Shown: positions 29,408 to 40,259, counted from the stretch's first letter. The stretch: DNA of 64,000 bases from Micromonospora sp. MW-13 (GCF_003434305.1 NZ_QKKX01000009.1:620001-684000), one strand, 5' to 3'. Program-made: numbers and translations. Notes: generated from the sequence alone by a model not told the origin.

Positions 29408-29650
29408 GTGAGTGGAGAGCGGCTGCCGCTGGCGCCCCGGCCGTTGACCGAGCCGCACCCGTCCCGGCTGTCGCCGGAGCACCCGCACCGGGAGCGGGTG
29501 CTGGCCGCGCACGCCGCCGCGCTGGCCACCGGCGAGGCCGGCTATCTCGACCCGGACACCGGGCTGTTCGTGCTCACCGCCGGCTTCCTGGCCCGGCGGG
29601 GCACCTGCTGCGGACGCGGCTGCCGGCACTGCCCCTATGTGACCGACTGA
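29408..29650 (+). CDS. DUF5522 family small Cys-rich protein
   Basis: This is an 80-aa protein ending in the conserved motif CCGRGCRHCPY, characteristic of DUF5522. Its four closely spaced Cys and one His suggest a small metal or iron-sulfur site. The middle contains the repeated pattern HPHRERVLAAHAAALATGEAGYLDPDTGLFVLTAGFL. The function of the family is not known. The GTG start is the first in frame compatible with the family; the ribosome site is weak. It stands between the accessory patch and a lipoprotein gene. Confidence 0.8.
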   Translation: MSGERLPLAPRPLTEPHPSRLSPEHPHRERVLAAHAAALATGEAGYLDPDTGLFVLTAGFLARRGTCCGRGCRHCPYVTD

Positions 29651-29731
29651 GGGCTTCCGTCCAACGCGGACAGCCCGTACGGTGTCCGACGACAAGCGGC
29701 GGGAGCCCGCCGGGGACTGCGGAGGTGGCGC

Positions 29732-30283
29732 GTGCGCGGTCGGATCTGCCTCGCGGGCGTGGCGGTGCTGATGGTGGCGGGGTGCGCCGCCCAGGACCCC
29801 GAGCCGGTGGCGGTGCCTCGGGCCGAGCCGGTCGTGCTCGACGTCCCGGCGGCCTCCTCGGGCGGCGCGTGTCGGCTGCTCGACTTCGCGGTGATCGAGG
29901 AGCACACCGGGGAACGGTTCGACGTGGCGGCGTCCAGCTCGCGCGGCGACACGCACACCTGCGTGGTCCGCGCGGAGCGGGTGCTGCTGCCCGAGCTGGC
30001 CCTCACCGTCAGCGACACCTCGATCGACGCGGCGGGCTTCACCGCCGACGTGCTGCCGGGCGGGGCCCGCAAGGCCGGCAACCTGGGCCAGGCCGGCTAC
30101 CGGCGGACGGCCAACGCCGCCGACGGCCACGGGCCGGTCGCCGAGGTCGGCTGGCTGGCCGCCGGGGGCCGGCTCGCCACGTTGCGCTGGACGCTGCCGA
30201 AGGGCGCCGACCGCGCCGCCGCGGACGAGCTGGCGGACCGGCTCGTGGGCCTGGCGAAGACGGTCGACACCCGGGCCCTGTGA
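29732..30283 (+). CDS. Putative lipoprotein (DUF3558-like size)
   Basis: This 183-aa secreted protein has a lipoprotein signal peptide: the basic start MRGR, a hydrophobic core, and the lipobox VAGC with Cys18 as the lipidation site. The mature part contains the pattern SGGACRLLDFAVIEEHTGERFDVAASSS...THTCVV. Two Cys there could form a disulfide, as in small actinobacterial surface lipoproteins of the DUF3558 type; that resemblance is a guess. The GTG start has GGAGG 7-8 bases upstream. It is convergent with ideR. Substrate or partner unknown. Confidence 0.8.
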   Translation: MRGRICLAGVAVLMVAGCAAQDPEPVAVPRAEPVVLDVPAASSGGACRLLDFAVIEEHTGERFDVAASSSRGDTHTCVVRAERVLLPELALTVSDTSIDAAGFTADVLPGGARKAGNLGQAGYRRTANAADGHGPVAEVGWLAAGGRLATLRWTLPKGADRAAADELADRLVGLAKTVDTRAL

Positions 30284-30373
30284 GCCCTCGACCCGGGCGG
30301 GCCGGCGGCGTGGGGCCGCCCGGCAACCGACCGGGCGCGGCAGGGACAGCGCAGAGGGCCAGCGGCAGGGGGA

Positions 30374-31054
30374 TCAGCGGGCGGCGACGAACACCCGGGA
30401 CGCGACCTCGCGGGGCAGCCGGATCCGGTCGCCGGAGCGGTCGATGAAGACGCCGTCGCGCTCCTGGGCAACGGTCACCGTGGCCCCCGGGTCGACCCCG
30501 GCGGCGTGCAGTTGGCGTAGCACCCCCGCGTCGGTCTGCACGCTCTCGCAGATGCGTCGCACCACCACCTGGCCGGACAGCCCGGGGAAGGCCAGGTTGC
30601 GCTCACCCTCGCTGCCGTCGGCCTGCGCCTCCGGGGTGCCCAGCTCCTCCAGCCCCGGGATCGGGTTGCCGTAGGGCGAGCGGGTCGGGCGGTTGAGCAG
30701 GTCGTAGACCCGCTTCTCCACCGCGTCGCTCATCACGTGCTCCCACCGGCAGGCCTCCTCGTGGGCCTCCTCGTAGGGCATCCCGATGACGTTGACCAGC
30801 AGCAACTCGGCGAGCCGGTGCTTGCGCATCACCGACACGGCGGCGTTACGGCCCAGCGCGGTCAGCGTCAGGTGCCGGTCGCCCTCGACGGTGAGCAGCC
30901 CGTCGCGCTCCATCCGGGCGACGGTCTGGCTGACGGTGGGACCGCTCTGGCTCAACCGTTCGGCGATGCGGGCACGCAGCGGCGGCACCCCCTCCTCTTC
31001 CAGCTCGAGGATGGTGCGCAGGTACATCTCGGTCGTGTCGACCAGGTCATTCAC
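30374..31054 (-). CDS. ideR: Iron-dependent regulator IdeR (DtxR family)
   Basis: IdeR binds DNA with Fe(II) and represses iron-uptake genes. The 226-aa protein has the N-terminal winged helix (TVSQTVARMERDGLL) and the dimerisation/metal domain. It also has a C-terminal SH3-like domain from about residue 150. All metal ligands are at their family positions: Met10, Cys102, Glu105 and His106 for one site, and His79, Glu83 and His98 for the other. The Cys102 form favours iron over manganese. The start is the GTG at 31054 with GGGAGG upstream. In mycobacteria ideR neighbours sigB; here sigB is 5 kb away. Confidence 0.93.
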   Translation of the reverse strand: MNDLVDTTEMYLRTILELEEEGVPPLRARIAERLSQSGPTVSQTVARMERDGLLTVEGDRHLTLTALGRNAAVSVMRKHRLAELLLVNVIGMPYEEAHEEACRWEHVMSDAVEKRVYDLLNRPTRSPYGNPIPGLEELGTPEAQADGSEGERNLAFPGLSGQVVVRRICESVQTDAGVLRQLHAAGVDPGATVTVAQERDGVFIDRSGDRIRLPREVASRVFVAAR

Positions 31055-31151
31055 GGCAGCGGACCTCCCGAGGTCGATGGTACCCCGGCCGTCGGACATC
31101 CCCCGCAGGTGAAACGCGAGGCGGCTGCCCGGATGGTGTTGACTGGACGGC

Positions 31152-32000
31152 ATGTCCGGTACCGAGGAACCGTTGGTCGAGGCCGACCGGCTCGCCGCCG
31201 AGCTCGACCACGCCGACCCGCCCACCCTGCTCGACGTCCGCTGGCGGCTCGCCGGCCCGCCCGGCCGCGACGACTACGCCGCCGGCCACCTCCCCGGCGC
31301 GGTCTTCGTCGACCTCGACACCGACCTGTGCGGGCCGCCCGGAGCCGCCGGCCGGCACCCGCTGCCCGACCCCGCCGCCCTCCAGGCCGCGCTGCGGGCC
31401 GCCGGGGTCCGCGCCGGTCACCCCGTCGTCGTGTACGACGGCGGCGACGGGATGGCCGCCGCCCGTGCCTGGTGGACGCTGCGCTGGGCCGGGCACCGGC
31501 CGGTGCGGCTGCTGCACGGCGGCTTCCCGGCCTGGGTGGCCGCCGGGCTGCCCGTGTCCACCGAGGTTCCCGCCCCGGTGCCCGGCGACGTGCCGGTCCG
31601 GCCGGGGGAGCTGCCGGTGCTGGACACCGGCGCCGCCGCCGCGCTCGCCGCCGCCGACTCCGGGGTGCTGCTCGACGTGCGGGCCGCGGCGCGCTACCGG
31701 GGCGAGGCCGAGCCGGTCGACCCCGTCGCCGGGCACGTCCCGGGCGCGGTGAACCTGCCCGCCGGCGGGTACGTCGAGCCGGACGGGCGGTTCCCCGCCG
31801 CGGCGGTGCTGCGGGACCGGTTCGCCGCCGCCGGGGTCAGCGACGCCGCGCCGGTCGGGGCGTACTGCGGCTCCGGGGTGACCGCCGCGCAGGCCGTGCT
31901 CGCCCTGCACCTCGCCGGCCGCCCGGACGCCGCGCTCTACGTCGGATCGTGGAGCAACTGGGTGGCCGACCCGTCCCGCCCCGTGGCCACCGGCGGCTGA
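31152..32000 (+). CDS. sseA: Thiosulfate/3-mercaptopyruvate sulfurtransferase (rhodanese)
   Basis: This is a two-domain rhodanese that transfers sulfane sulfur from thiosulfate or mercaptopyruvate to a thiophile. The 282-aa protein has an inactive N-terminal rhodanese module (about 10-140) and a catalytic C-terminal module with Cys239 in the loop CGSGVTA. The CGSGVT form is the one associated with mercaptopyruvate sulfurtransferases. Typical HLPGAVFVD and HVPGAVNLP motifs mark each module. The ATG is preceded only by a weak purine patch. It is divergent from ideR with about 100 bp between. Symbol by analogy. Confidence 0.88.
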   Translation: MSGTEEPLVEADRLAAELDHADPPTLLDVRWRLAGPPGRDDYAAGHLPGAVFVDLDTDLCGPPGAAGRHPLPDPAALQAALRAAGVRAGHPVVVYDGGDGMAAARAWWTLRWAGHRPVRLLHGGFPAWVAAGLPVSTEVPAPVPGDVPVRPGELPVLDTGAAAALAAADSGVLLDVRAAARYRGEAEPVDPVAGHVPGAVNLPAGGYVEPDGRFPAAAVLRDRFAAAGVSDAAPVGAYCGSGVTAAQAVLALHLAGRPDAALYVGSWSNWVADPSRPVATGG

Positions 32001-32161
32001 TCGCCGGGGCTGCGGCCCACCCGGTCGGTCGGCTCGCCCGGCCGCCCGCCGCCGCGCCGGGCCGTCAGCTCGCCCGGGGCGGCGCTCCGGCCCGGCACGA
32101 CACCGGCCGCGGGCCAGCGCGTGTGATGGGCTACCGCCGGTGCTCGTGCGACGATGAGCCC

Positions 32162-33343
32162 ATGTCCGAGGACACGGTGGTGGTGTGGGACGAGGCCCTG
32201 CTCGCCTACGACATGGGTGACCATCCGCTCGACCCGGTCCGGGTGGAGCTGACCGTCGCGCTCGCCCGCGAGCTGGGTGTCCTCGACCGGCCCGGGGTCC
32301 GCCTGGTCGCCCCGCAGCCGGCCGACGACGCACTGCTCACCCGGGTGCACGACCCGCGTTACCTGAACGCGGTCCGGCGCGCCCCCCGCGACCCGCTCTT
32401 CGCCGGCTACGGGCTGGGCACCTCGGACAACCCGGTCTTCGACGGGATGCACGAGTCCAGCGCGCTGATCGCCGGGGCCACAGTGGCCGCCGCGGAGGCG
32501 GTCTGGCGGGGCGAGGCCCGGCGCGCGGTCAACGTGGCCGGGGGGCTGCACCACGCCATGCCGGACCGGGCCGCCGGCTTCTGCGTCTACAACGACCCCG
32601 CGGTGGCCATCGCCCGGCTGCTCGACCTCGGCGCGCAGCGGGTCGCGTACGTGGACGTGGACGTGCACCACGGCGACGGCGTGCAGGAGACCTTCTACCA
32701 CGACCCCCGGGTGCTCACGATCAGCCTGCACGAGACCCCGCTGGCCCTGTTCCCCGGCACCGGCTTCCCCGACGAGACCGGCGGCCCCGGCGCGGAGGGC
32801 AGTGCCGTCAACGTGCCGCTGCCGCCCGGCGTCGACGACACCGGCTGGCAGCGCGCGTTCCACGCGATCGTGCCGTCGGTGCTGCGTGTGTTCCGGCCGC
32901 AGATCCTCGTCACCCAGTGCGGGGCCGACGGGCACCGGATCGACCCCCTCGCCGACCTGCGCCTCTCCGTCGACGGTCAGCGGGCCACCTACCTCGCCCT
33001 GCGGGCGCTCGCCGACGAGCTGTGCGAGGGTCGCTGGGTGGCCACCGGCGGCGGCGGGTACGCCCTGGTCGAGGTGGTGCCCCGGGCGTGGACCCACCTG
33101 CTGGCGGTGGCCACCGGCGACCCGGTCGACCCGGCGACGCCGACCCCGCCCGGCTGGCGGCGGCTGGCCGCCGAGCGCCGGCCCGGCCGGGAGGTGCCGC
33201 TGCGGATGACCGACGACGTCGACCCGGCGTACGAGCCGTGGCAGCCGACCGGCGAGCCGAACTCGGTGGACCGGGCCATCGCGGCCAGCCGCAAGGCGGT
33301 GTTCCCGCTGCTCGGGCTCGACCCGCACGACCCGCGCGACTGA
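32162..33343 (+). CDS. acuC: AcuC-like acetoin utilisation protein / class II-type deacetylase
   Basis: This 393-aa zinc-dependent deacetylase belongs to the histone-deacetylase superfamily. In Bacillus, AcuC removes acetyl groups from lysines of acetyl-CoA synthetase. The motifs are complete: GLHHAMPDRAAGFCVYND, the metal-binding DVDVHHGDGVQETFY, and QCGADGHRIDPLADL with GGGGYALVEVVPRAW. The ATG at 32162 was chosen because family similarity begins right after it. The next gene, 30 bp downstream, is a GNAT/acyl-CoA-synthetase-like protein acetyltransferase. The pair could therefore act as opposing enzymes in one operon. Confidence 0.9.
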   Translation: MSEDTVVVWDEALLAYDMGDHPLDPVRVELTVALARELGVLDRPGVRLVAPQPADDALLTRVHDPRYLNAVRRAPRDPLFAGYGLGTSDNPVFDGMHESSALIAGATVAAAEAVWRGEARRAVNVAGGLHHAMPDRAAGFCVYNDPAVAIARLLDLGAQRVAYVDVDVHHGDGVQETFYHDPRVLTISLHETPLALFPGTGFPDETGGPGAEGSAVNVPLPPGVDDTGWQRAFHAIVPSVLRVFRPQILVTQCGADGHRIDPLADLRLSVDGQRATYLALRALADELCEGRWVATGGGGYALVEVVPRAWTHLLAVATGDPVDPATPTPPGWRRLAAERRPGREVPLRMTDDVDPAYEPWQPTGEPNSVDRAIAASRKAVFPLLGLDPHDPRD

Positions 33344-33373
33344 GCCGGCGCACCCGGGGAGGGGACCGAAGGC

Positions 33374-35932
33374 GTGACCACTGTGGACCAGCCGGTGGAC
33401 GTGCTGCTCAGCGACGGCACGACCGTCGGGCTGCGACCGATCCGCCCGGACGACGCGCCGGGCATCGTGGCCATGCATGCGCGGTTCTCGGAGCGCACCC
33501 GCTACCTGCGCTACTTCTCGCCGTATCCGCGCATTCCGGAGCGGGACCTGCGCCGGTTCGTCCACGTCGACCACCGGGACCGGGAGGCGTTCGTGGTGCT
33601 GGCCGGGGAGCGGATCGTCGCCGTCGGCCGGTACGAGCGGCTCGGCCCGCAGGGCCCCGAGGCCGAGGTGGCGTTCGTGGTGGAGGACGCCTACCAGGGC
33701 CGCGGCATCGGCTCGGTGCTGCTGGAGCACCTGGCCGACGCCGCCCGGCGGGCCGGGATCGTGCACTTCGTCGCCGAGGTGCTCCCGGCCAACGGGGCGA
33801 TGCTGCGGGTCTTCGCCGACTTCGGTTACCAGGTCCAGCGCCAGTTCGCCGACGGCGTGGTGCACCTGAGCTTCCCGATCGCCCCGACGGAGCAGACGCT
33901 GGAGGTGCAGCGCGGCCGGGAGCACCGCACCGAGGCGCGCTCCATCGCCCGGCTGCTCGCCCCCCGGGGCGTCGCCGTCTACGGGGCCAGCGCCACCGGC
34001 CAGGGCGTCGGCGCGGCGCTGCTCGGGCACCTGCGCGACGGCGGGTTCACCGGGGCGGTGGTGCCCGTGCACCCGAGCGCGGCGACGGTCGCGGGGCTGC
34101 CCGCGTACCCCTCGGCGGTCGACGCCGGCCGGGCGATCGACCTGGCGGTGGTCGCGGTGACCCCGGAGGCGGTCGGCGCGGTGGTGGCCGACGCGGCGGC
34201 GGCCGGCGCGCACGGCCTGGTGGTGATCTCCGCCGGTTTCGCCGAGGCCGGCGCGGCGGGCGCGGCGGCCCAGCGGGCCCTGGTCCGCGCGGCGCACGCC
34301 GCCGGCATGCGGGTGATCGGCCCGAACTGCCTCGGCGTGGCCAACACCGACGAGACGGTACGCCTCAACGCCACCCTCGCCCCGGCGCTGCCGGCCCCCG
34401 GCCGGGTGGGTGTCTTCAGCCAGTCCGGGGCGTTCGGGGTGGCCCTGCTCGCCGAGGCGCACCGGCGCGGCCTGGGCGTGTCGAGCTTCGTCTCGGCCGG
34501 CAACCGGGCCGACGTCTCCGGCAACGACCTGCTCCAGTACTGGCGCGACGACCCGGGCACCGACGTGATCGTGTTGTACCTGGAGACGTTCGGCAACCCG
34601 CGCAAGTTCGCCCGGCTGGCCCGGCGGATCGGCCGGGACAAGCCGGTGGTGGCGCTCGCCTCGCCGGCCCGCCCGCCCGGGCTGAACGCCGACGCCCCCG
34701 GCCCGGACGCGGTCGCGGTCAGTGCCCTGTTCGCCCAGTCCGGGGTGATCCGGGTGGACACCGTCGCCGAACTGCTCGACGTCGGCGTGCTGCTGGCCCA
34801 CCAGCCCCTGCCGGCCGGCCGGCGGGTCGGCGTGGTGGGCAACTCCTCGGCGCTGACCGGGCTGGCCGCCACGGCCTGCGCCGCGCAGGGGCTGACCGTG
34901 GCCGCCGGCTACCCGTCCGACGTGGGACCCCGGGCCGGGGCGGCCGAGTTCGCCGCCGCGCTCGGCGCCGCCGCCGCCGACGACGGCGTGGACGCCCTCG
35001 TCGCGGTCTTCGCCCCGCCGCTGCCCGGGCAGCTCACCGACACCGAGGCCGACTTCGCCGCGGCCCTGCCCGGGGCGCTCGGCGTCGGCCGGCCGGTGGT
35101 GGCCACCTTCCTCGTCGGGCGGCCCCCGGCCGGGGTGCCGGCGTATCCGAGCGTGGAGGAGGCCGTACGTGCCCTGGGCCGGGTCGCCACGTACGCGGAC
35201 TGGCTACGCCGCCCGCCCGGCGCGTTGCCCGAGCTGCCCCGGATCGACCTCGCCGCCGCCCAGGCCGCGCTGCGGGCCGACGGTGCCGACCCGGCCGGCC
35301 TGCTCGGCGCGTACGGGATCGACGTGGTGCCCTCCGCGCCGGCGCGCTCGGCCGACGAGGCGGTGGCCGCCGCCGGGGTGCTCGGCTGGCCGGTGGCACT
35401 GAAGGCCGCCGCTGCCGGGCTGCGGCACCGCCTCGACCTCGGCGCGGTCCGGCTCGACCTGGCCGACGAGCCGGCCCTGCGCCGGGCGTACGCGGAGCTG
35501 GCGGCGACCTTCGGCGCGGACGTCCTGGTGCAGGCGATGGTCCCGCCCGGCGTGCCCTGCGTGGTGGAGCTGGTGGAGGACCCGGCGTTCGGGCCGGTGG
35601 TCGGGTTCGGCCTCGGCGGCGTCGCCACCGAGCTGCTCGGCGACCGGGCCTGGCGGGCGGTGCCGCTGACCGACTCCGACGCCGCCGAGCTGGTCGACGC
35701 GCCCCGGGCCGCGCCGCTGCTGCGCGGGCACCGCGGCGCCGCCCCAGTGGACCGGGCGGCCCTGGCGGAGCTGCTGCTGCGGGTCGGCCGGCTCGCCGAC
35801 GAGCAGCCCCGGGTCCGCTCGCTCACCCTCAACCCGGTGCTGGCCCGCCCGGACGGCGTCTCCGTGCTGCACGCCGCCGTCCGCACCGGTGCCGCTGGCG
35901 CCCGTCCCGACACCGGCCCCCGCCGGCTGTGA
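33374..35932 (+). CDS. GNAT / NDP-forming acyl-CoA synthetase-like protein acetyltransferase (Pat type)
   Basis: This is an 852-aa fusion. An N-terminal GNAT domain (about 10-180) has an acetyl-CoA loop, VEDAYQGRGIGSVLL. It is followed by an ADP-forming acyl-CoA synthetase-like module: a CoA-binding domain with VAVYGASA near 200, the IGPNCLGVANTD and FSQSGAFG ligase motifs, and an ATP-grasp-like region after about 620. Enzymes of this build acetylate acetyl-CoA synthetase and other proteins. The GNAT domain at the N-terminus is the arrangement found in several actinomycetes, opposite to E. coli PatZ. The GTG start follows a GGGGA site, 30 bp after acuC. Confidence 0.9.
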   Translation: MTTVDQPVDVLLSDGTTVGLRPIRPDDAPGIVAMHARFSERTRYLRYFSPYPRIPERDLRRFVHVDHRDREAFVVLAGERIVAVGRYERLGPQGPEAEVAFVVEDAYQGRGIGSVLLEHLADAARRAGIVHFVAEVLPANGAMLRVFADFGYQVQRQFADGVVHLSFPIAPTEQTLEVQRGREHRTEARSIARLLAPRGVAVYGASATGQGVGAALLGHLRDGGFTGAVVPVHPSAATVAGLPAYPSAVDAGRAIDLAVVAVTPEAVGAVVADAAAAGAHGLVVISAGFAEAGAAGAAAQRALVRAAHAAGMRVIGPNCLGVANTDETVRLNATLAPALPAPGRVGVFSQSGAFGVALLAEAHRRGLGVSSFVSAGNRADVSGNDLLQYWRDDPGTDVIVLYLETFGNPRKFARLARRIGRDKPVVALASPARPPGLNADAPGPDAVAVSALFAQSGVIRVDTVAELLDVGVLLAHQPLPAGRRVGVVGNSSALTGLAATACAAQGLTVAAGYPSDVGPRAGAAEFAAALGAAAADDGVDALVAVFAPPLPGQLTDTEADFAAALPGALGVGRPVVATFLVGRPPAGVPAYPSVEEAVRALGRVATYADWLRRPPGALPELPRIDLAAAQAALRADGADPAGLLGAYGIDVVPSAPARSADEAVAAAGVLGWPVALKAAAAGLRHRLDLGAVRLDLADEPALRRAYAELAATFGADVLVQAMVPPGVPCVVELVEDPAFGPVVGFGLGGVATELLGDRAWRAVPLTDSDAAELVDAPRAAPLLRGHRGAAPVDRAALAELLLRVGRLADEQPRVRSLTLNPVLARPDGVSVLHAAVRTGAAGARPDTGPRRL

Positions 35933-36036
35933 GGGGACGGCGTCCGACGCCTCCGCGCCGCAGGAGCCCGGCCGGCGGAGCCGCCCACGCGCGAGGGCCC
36001 CGGCGAACCGCCGGGGCCCTTCTTCGACGCGACCGT

Positions 36037-37053
<1,017 letters not shown>

Positions 37054-37291
37054 CTCTGTTCTCCCCGTGTCCACGTCGGTGCCGCGTCGCCGGCCCAGTG
37101 GCGCCGGTGACACACACTCTGGCAAGCCGGGCGTGAAACGGGAGTGAGGCGATCGGGGAACCGACACGGGATAGGGGTGTCCGTACCCCTGTTGGTTGCC
37201 GAGCCCGGTTACCGTGCCAGCGGTCGGCCGTTCGGGCCGGTCACACGGTCGGTCGCCGCGGCGGCCGGTCACCGAGGAACTGGAGGGTGTC

Positions 37292-38080
37292 GTGGTCTTC
37301 AAGCGGCTCATGCAGGCGATGGGCGTGGGCGGCCCGTCGGTGGAGACGATCCTGGCGAACCCGAACTGCCGCCCCGGCGGGCAGTTGGAGGGCACCGTCC
37401 ACGTGGCCGGCGGCGAGCACCCGGTGGACATCGAGTATGTCGCGCTGGGCCTGGTCACCCGGGTCGAGGTGGAGAGCGGGGACAGCGACTACGAGACCAC
37501 CCAGGAGTTCCACCGCCGCCAGGTGACCGGCGCGTTCCGGCTGGAGCCGGGGCAGCGCTACGACGTGCCGTTCCGCTTCGACGTGCCGTGGGAGACCCCG
37601 CTGACCGAGCTGTACGGGCAGCACCTGCACGGGATGACTATGGGCCTGCGCACCGAGCTGGAGGTGGCCCGCGCGGTGGACAAGGGCGACCTGGACGCGG
37701 TGGCGGTGCACCCGCTGCCGGCCCAGGAGGCGCTGCTGGAGGCGCTGCTGCGGCTGGGCTTCCGGTTCGCCCGCGCCGACAACGAGCGGGGCCACATCTA
37801 CGGGGTACGACAGACCCTGCCGTTCTACCAGGAGATCGAGTTCCACCCGGCGCCGCAGTACGCCCGGGCGATCAACCAGCTCGAGGTCACCTTCGTCACC
37901 GACCCGCAGCAGGTGCAGGTGGTGCTGGAGATCGACAAGCGGGGCGGCGTCTTCACCGAGGGCCGGGACGCCTTCGGTCGCTTCACCGTCCCCCACGCCA
38001 CGGCGCACAACACGGACTGGGCCGCCCAGCTCGACGGCTGGCTCCGCCAGTCCATCCAACGCCGCGGTCTGTTCTTCTGA
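37292..38080 (+). CDS. SpoOM/Spo0M family (arrestin-like) sporulation protein
   Basis: This 262-aa cytoplasmic protein with an arrestin-like beta fold belongs to the Spo0M family. Members influence sporulation control or cell-envelope behaviour in Bacillus and are widespread in actinomycetes. Visible family features are the N-terminal [19 protein letters not shown], the beta-rich [29 protein letters not shown], and [17 protein letters not shown]-terminal segment follows, with FGRFTVPH and a late WLRQSI helix. The GTG start has GGAGG 5 bases upstream. The gene runs into the large inverted-repeat structure shared with dtd. Confidence 0.88.
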   Translation: MVFKRLMQAMGVGGPSVETILANPNCRPGGQLEGTVHVAGGEHPVDIEYVALGLVTRVEVESGDSDYETTQEFHRRQVTGAFRLEPGQRYDVPFRFDVPWETPLTELYGQHLHGMTMGLRTELEVARAVDKGDLDAVAVHPLPAQEALLEALLRLGFRFARADNERGHIYGVRQTLPFYQEIEFHPAPQYARAINQLEVTFVTDPQQVQVVLEIDKRGGVFTEGRDAFGRFTVPHATAHNTDWAAQLDGWLRQSIQRRGLFF

Positions 38081-38088
38081 CCCCCGGC

Positions 38089-38197
38089 CCCCACCGACCC
38101 CACCCGCCCCAGCCCCGTTGATCAAGAGGATTGCGTCAGGATCCGGGCTCCGGACGACGCAACCTCTTGATCAACCTGGGCAGGGGGTGGGTGGGGG
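38089..38197. terminator. Long convergent hairpin between Spo0M-like gene and dtd
   Basis: Outer C-rich (GACCCCACCCGCCCCAG) and G-rich (CTGGGCAGGGGG...GGGGTC) flanks pair around an inner inverted repeat (38117-38175, listed separately). Together they make a stem covering most of the gap between two convergent genes. It is a likely bidirectional terminator. Confidence 0.75.
38117..38175. repeat. Inverted repeat element GTTGATCAAGAGG...GCGTC, copy 1
   Basis: The left arm starts GTTGATCAAGAGG and ends TTGCGTC (38117-38137). The right arm (38156-38175) is its reverse complement with one base fewer. The loop is 18 bases and contains a CCGG pair. The same arm sequence recurs at 48261-48315 between other convergent genes. 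Confidence 0.85.
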
Positions 38198-38198
38198 G

Positions 38199-38621
38199 TC
38201 AGAGGTCCAGGAGGAGGGTGCGGGGGCCGATGTTGGTGCTCTCCACCAGCATGTGGGCGCGGAAGCGGCCCGTCTCGACCGGCGCGCCGCGCTCGCGTAG
38301 CGCCTCGACGACCGTCGTGACCAGGGGTTCCGCCACCTCTGCCGGGGCTGCCGCGGTCCAGCTCGGCCTTCTGCCCCGTCGGGTGTCGCCGTAGAGGGTG
38401 AACTGGCTGACCACCAGGATGCCGGCGCCGGTGTCCGCCGCGCTGCGCTCGTCGTCCAGGATGCGCAGCTCGTGGATCTTCCGGGCCATGGTCCGCGCGG
38501 TCTGCGGGGTGTCGGTGTGGGTCACCCCGAGCAGCACCAGCAGCCCGTCGGCGACCGCGCCGACGACCTCGCCGTCGACGGTGACGCTGGCCCGGCCGAC
38601 CGTCTGCACCACCGCCCGCAT
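38199..38621 (-). CDS. dtd: D-aminoacyl-tRNA deacylase Dtd
   Basis: Dtd hydrolyses D-amino acids (and glycine) mischarged on tRNA. The 140-aa protein has the N-terminal [21 protein letters not shown] and the conserved catalytic elements [17 protein letters not shown] and NIGPRT. The second motif is usually NxGPVT or NxGPFT; here Arg occupies the variable position. Its ATG overlaps the stop of the upstream methyltransferase by one base (TGATG), so the two are translationally coupled. It ends just beside the long inverted-repeat terminator. Confidence 0.93.
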   Translation of the reverse strand: MRAVVQTVGRASVTVDGEVVGAVADGLLVLLGVTHTDTPQTARTMARKIHELRILDDERSAADTGAGILVVSQFTLYGDTRRGRRPSWTAAAPAEVAEPLVTTVVEALRERGAPVETGRFRAHMLVESTNIGPRTLLLDL

Positions 38622-40105
38622 CAGGCGGTGACCGGCTCGACGATGCCGCGCTCCACCAGGTGCGCCACGATCGGGCCGGCCGCCTCGGCCAGTTCCTCCG
38701 GCGGCACGTCGTGCGCGGCGGCGAGCAGCGCGAGCTGGTCGCGCAGCGGCAACCGGCCGTCCGCTCCGCCGACCAGGGCCAGCACCAGCGGGTCGATCTC
38801 CTCGGTCCAGCGCAGCCCGTGCGGCATGGCGAGGACCTGCCGGTCCACCGCCCAGCCCTCGTCGCCCATGGTGGCCTCCTGGCGTAGCTGGAGCCCCTCG
38901 GCGGCCCGGTAGCGCTCGGCGAGCAGCCCCTCGGTGTCGCGTACCCGCAGCCAGTCCTGGCGGTCGAACCAGGCGGCGATCCGGTCGCCCATCGGCGGCT
39001 GCACCCGCTGCCGCAGGTCCTCCACCCGGACCACCGGGTCGGCGTGCCCGGCGCGGCGCAGCGAGACGATGCCGAAGCCGATCGCCTCCACCTTGTGCGC
39101 GTCGAACCAGTCCAGCCAGGCCGCCATCCGGTGCGGGTCGGCGGCCTCGCCGACGTCGGTCAGCCACAGGTTCACGTACGCCATCGGGTCGGCGACCTCG
39201 CGCTGGATCACCCAGGCGTCCAGGCCGGTACCGGCGAACCAGCCGGCCACCCGCTCGCCCCAGTCCTCGCCCGTCACGTGCACCCAGTTCGCGAGGTACT
39301 GCATGGTGCCGCCCTCGGTGAGCAGGCCCGGGGCGGCGGCGGCCAGTTCGGACCCGATCGCGTCGCCGGCCCGCCCGGAGTCCCGGTAGACGTGGGTGGT
39401 GGTGCCGGGGCCCACCACGAACGGCGGGTTGCTGACCACCAGGTCGAACCGCCGCCCGGCCACCGGGGCGACCAGGTCGCCGCGTAGCAGCTCCCAGTCC
39501 TGGCCGTTGAGCGCGGCGGTGGTGGCGGCGAAGCGCAGCGCCCGCGCCGAGAGGTCGGTGGCGGTGACCCGGCGGGCGTGCTCCGACAGGTGCAGCGCCT
39601 GCACCCCGGAGCCGGTGCCCAGGTCCAGCGCGGTCTCCACCGGCCGCCGCACGGCCGCCCCGATCAGCGTCTGGGTCGCCCCGCCGATGCCGAGCACGTG
39701 CTCGGAGTGCAGCGGCCGGCCGGGCCGGGAACTGGCCGGCAGGTCGGCGAGGACCCACCAGTCGTCCCCGTACGGCTCCAGGTCGACCCCGGCCCGCAGG
39801 CCGTCGCCGTGCCGCTCGACCAGCCCCCCGGCCAGTGCCTCGGCGACGGTCAGCGGGGCGAGCGCGGCGGCCACCGCGGCCTCCGACTCGGTCTGGTCGC
39901 AGATGAACACCCGGATCAGCGTGCCGAGCGGGTCACGGTCCTCGGTGGCCCGCAGCGCGGCCCGGAAGTCGTTGCGGGCCACCCCGCCGGTGGCCTGCGG
40001 GCCGAGCCGGTCGGCGATCCCGTTCGAGGTGTACGCGGCGCGGCTCAGCGCCGTCCGGAGCGCCTCGACGCCGGCGGGGGAGAGCAGCATGTCGTGTTCG
40101 TCCAC
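38621..40105 (-). CDS. Class I SAM-dependent methyltransferase (NPPF type)
   Basis: This 494-aa protein has a Rossmann methyltransferase core with SAM motif [16 protein letters not shown] and the catalytic [11 protein letters not shown]. The NPPF motif is typical of N-methyltransferases acting on amide or amino groups (PrmC/HemK, RsmC, DNA adenine). The first 150 residues form a helical N-terminal domain, and about 150 residues follow the core. The exact substrate cannot be read from sequence. The start is the GTG at 40105 with AGGA 8 bases upstream; the ATG at 40090 is an alternative. It is coupled to dtd and divergent from the HhH glycosylase. Confidence 0.85.
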   Translation of the reverse strand: MDEHDMLLSPAGVEALRTALSRAAYTSNGIADRLGPQATGGVARNDFRAALRATEDRDPLGTLIRVFICDQTESEAAVAAALAPLTVAEALAGGLVERHGDGLRAGVDLEPYGDDWWVLADLPASSRPGRPLHSEHVLGIGGATQTLIGAAVRRPVETALDLGTGSGVQALHLSEHARRVTATDLSARALRFAATTAALNGQDWELLRGDLVAPVAGRRFDLVVSNPPFVVGPGTTTHVYRDSGRAGDAIGSELAAAAPGLLTEGGTMQYLANWVHVTGEDWGERVAGWFAGTGLDAWVIQREVADPMAYVNLWLTDVGEAADPHRMAAWLDWFDAHKVEAIGFGIVSLRRAGHADPVVRVEDLRQRVQPPMGDRIAAWFDRQDWLRVRDTEGLLAERYRAAEGLQLRQEATMGDEGWAVDRQVLAMPHGLRWTEEIDPLVLALVGGADGRLPLRDQLALLAAAHDVPPEELAEAAGPIVAHLVERGIVEPVTA

Positions 40106-40259
40106 GTTGCCATCCTGCCCCCCGTGCCCGGGCGACCCGTCACCGCCGCCCGCAAATCCGCCCGCCGGGGAGCGGGCGCGGCTCGGCGTCGGCGTCGTGA
40201 GGCGGGGCGCCCGGGGAGTCGCCGTCGCTTCCGGGGCGGCTGCGGGCAGGATGGACGGC

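Noticed and set aside
30737..32161. Upstream extension of the acuC frame by 475 codons
   Set aside because: It overlaps ideR and the rhodanese in wrong frames; AcuC similarity starts only at the ATG at 32162.
31937..34801. Minus-strand open frame of 954 codons opposite acuC and the acetyltransferase
   Set aside because: Shadow frame with biased composition and no motif; both plus-strand genes are complete families.
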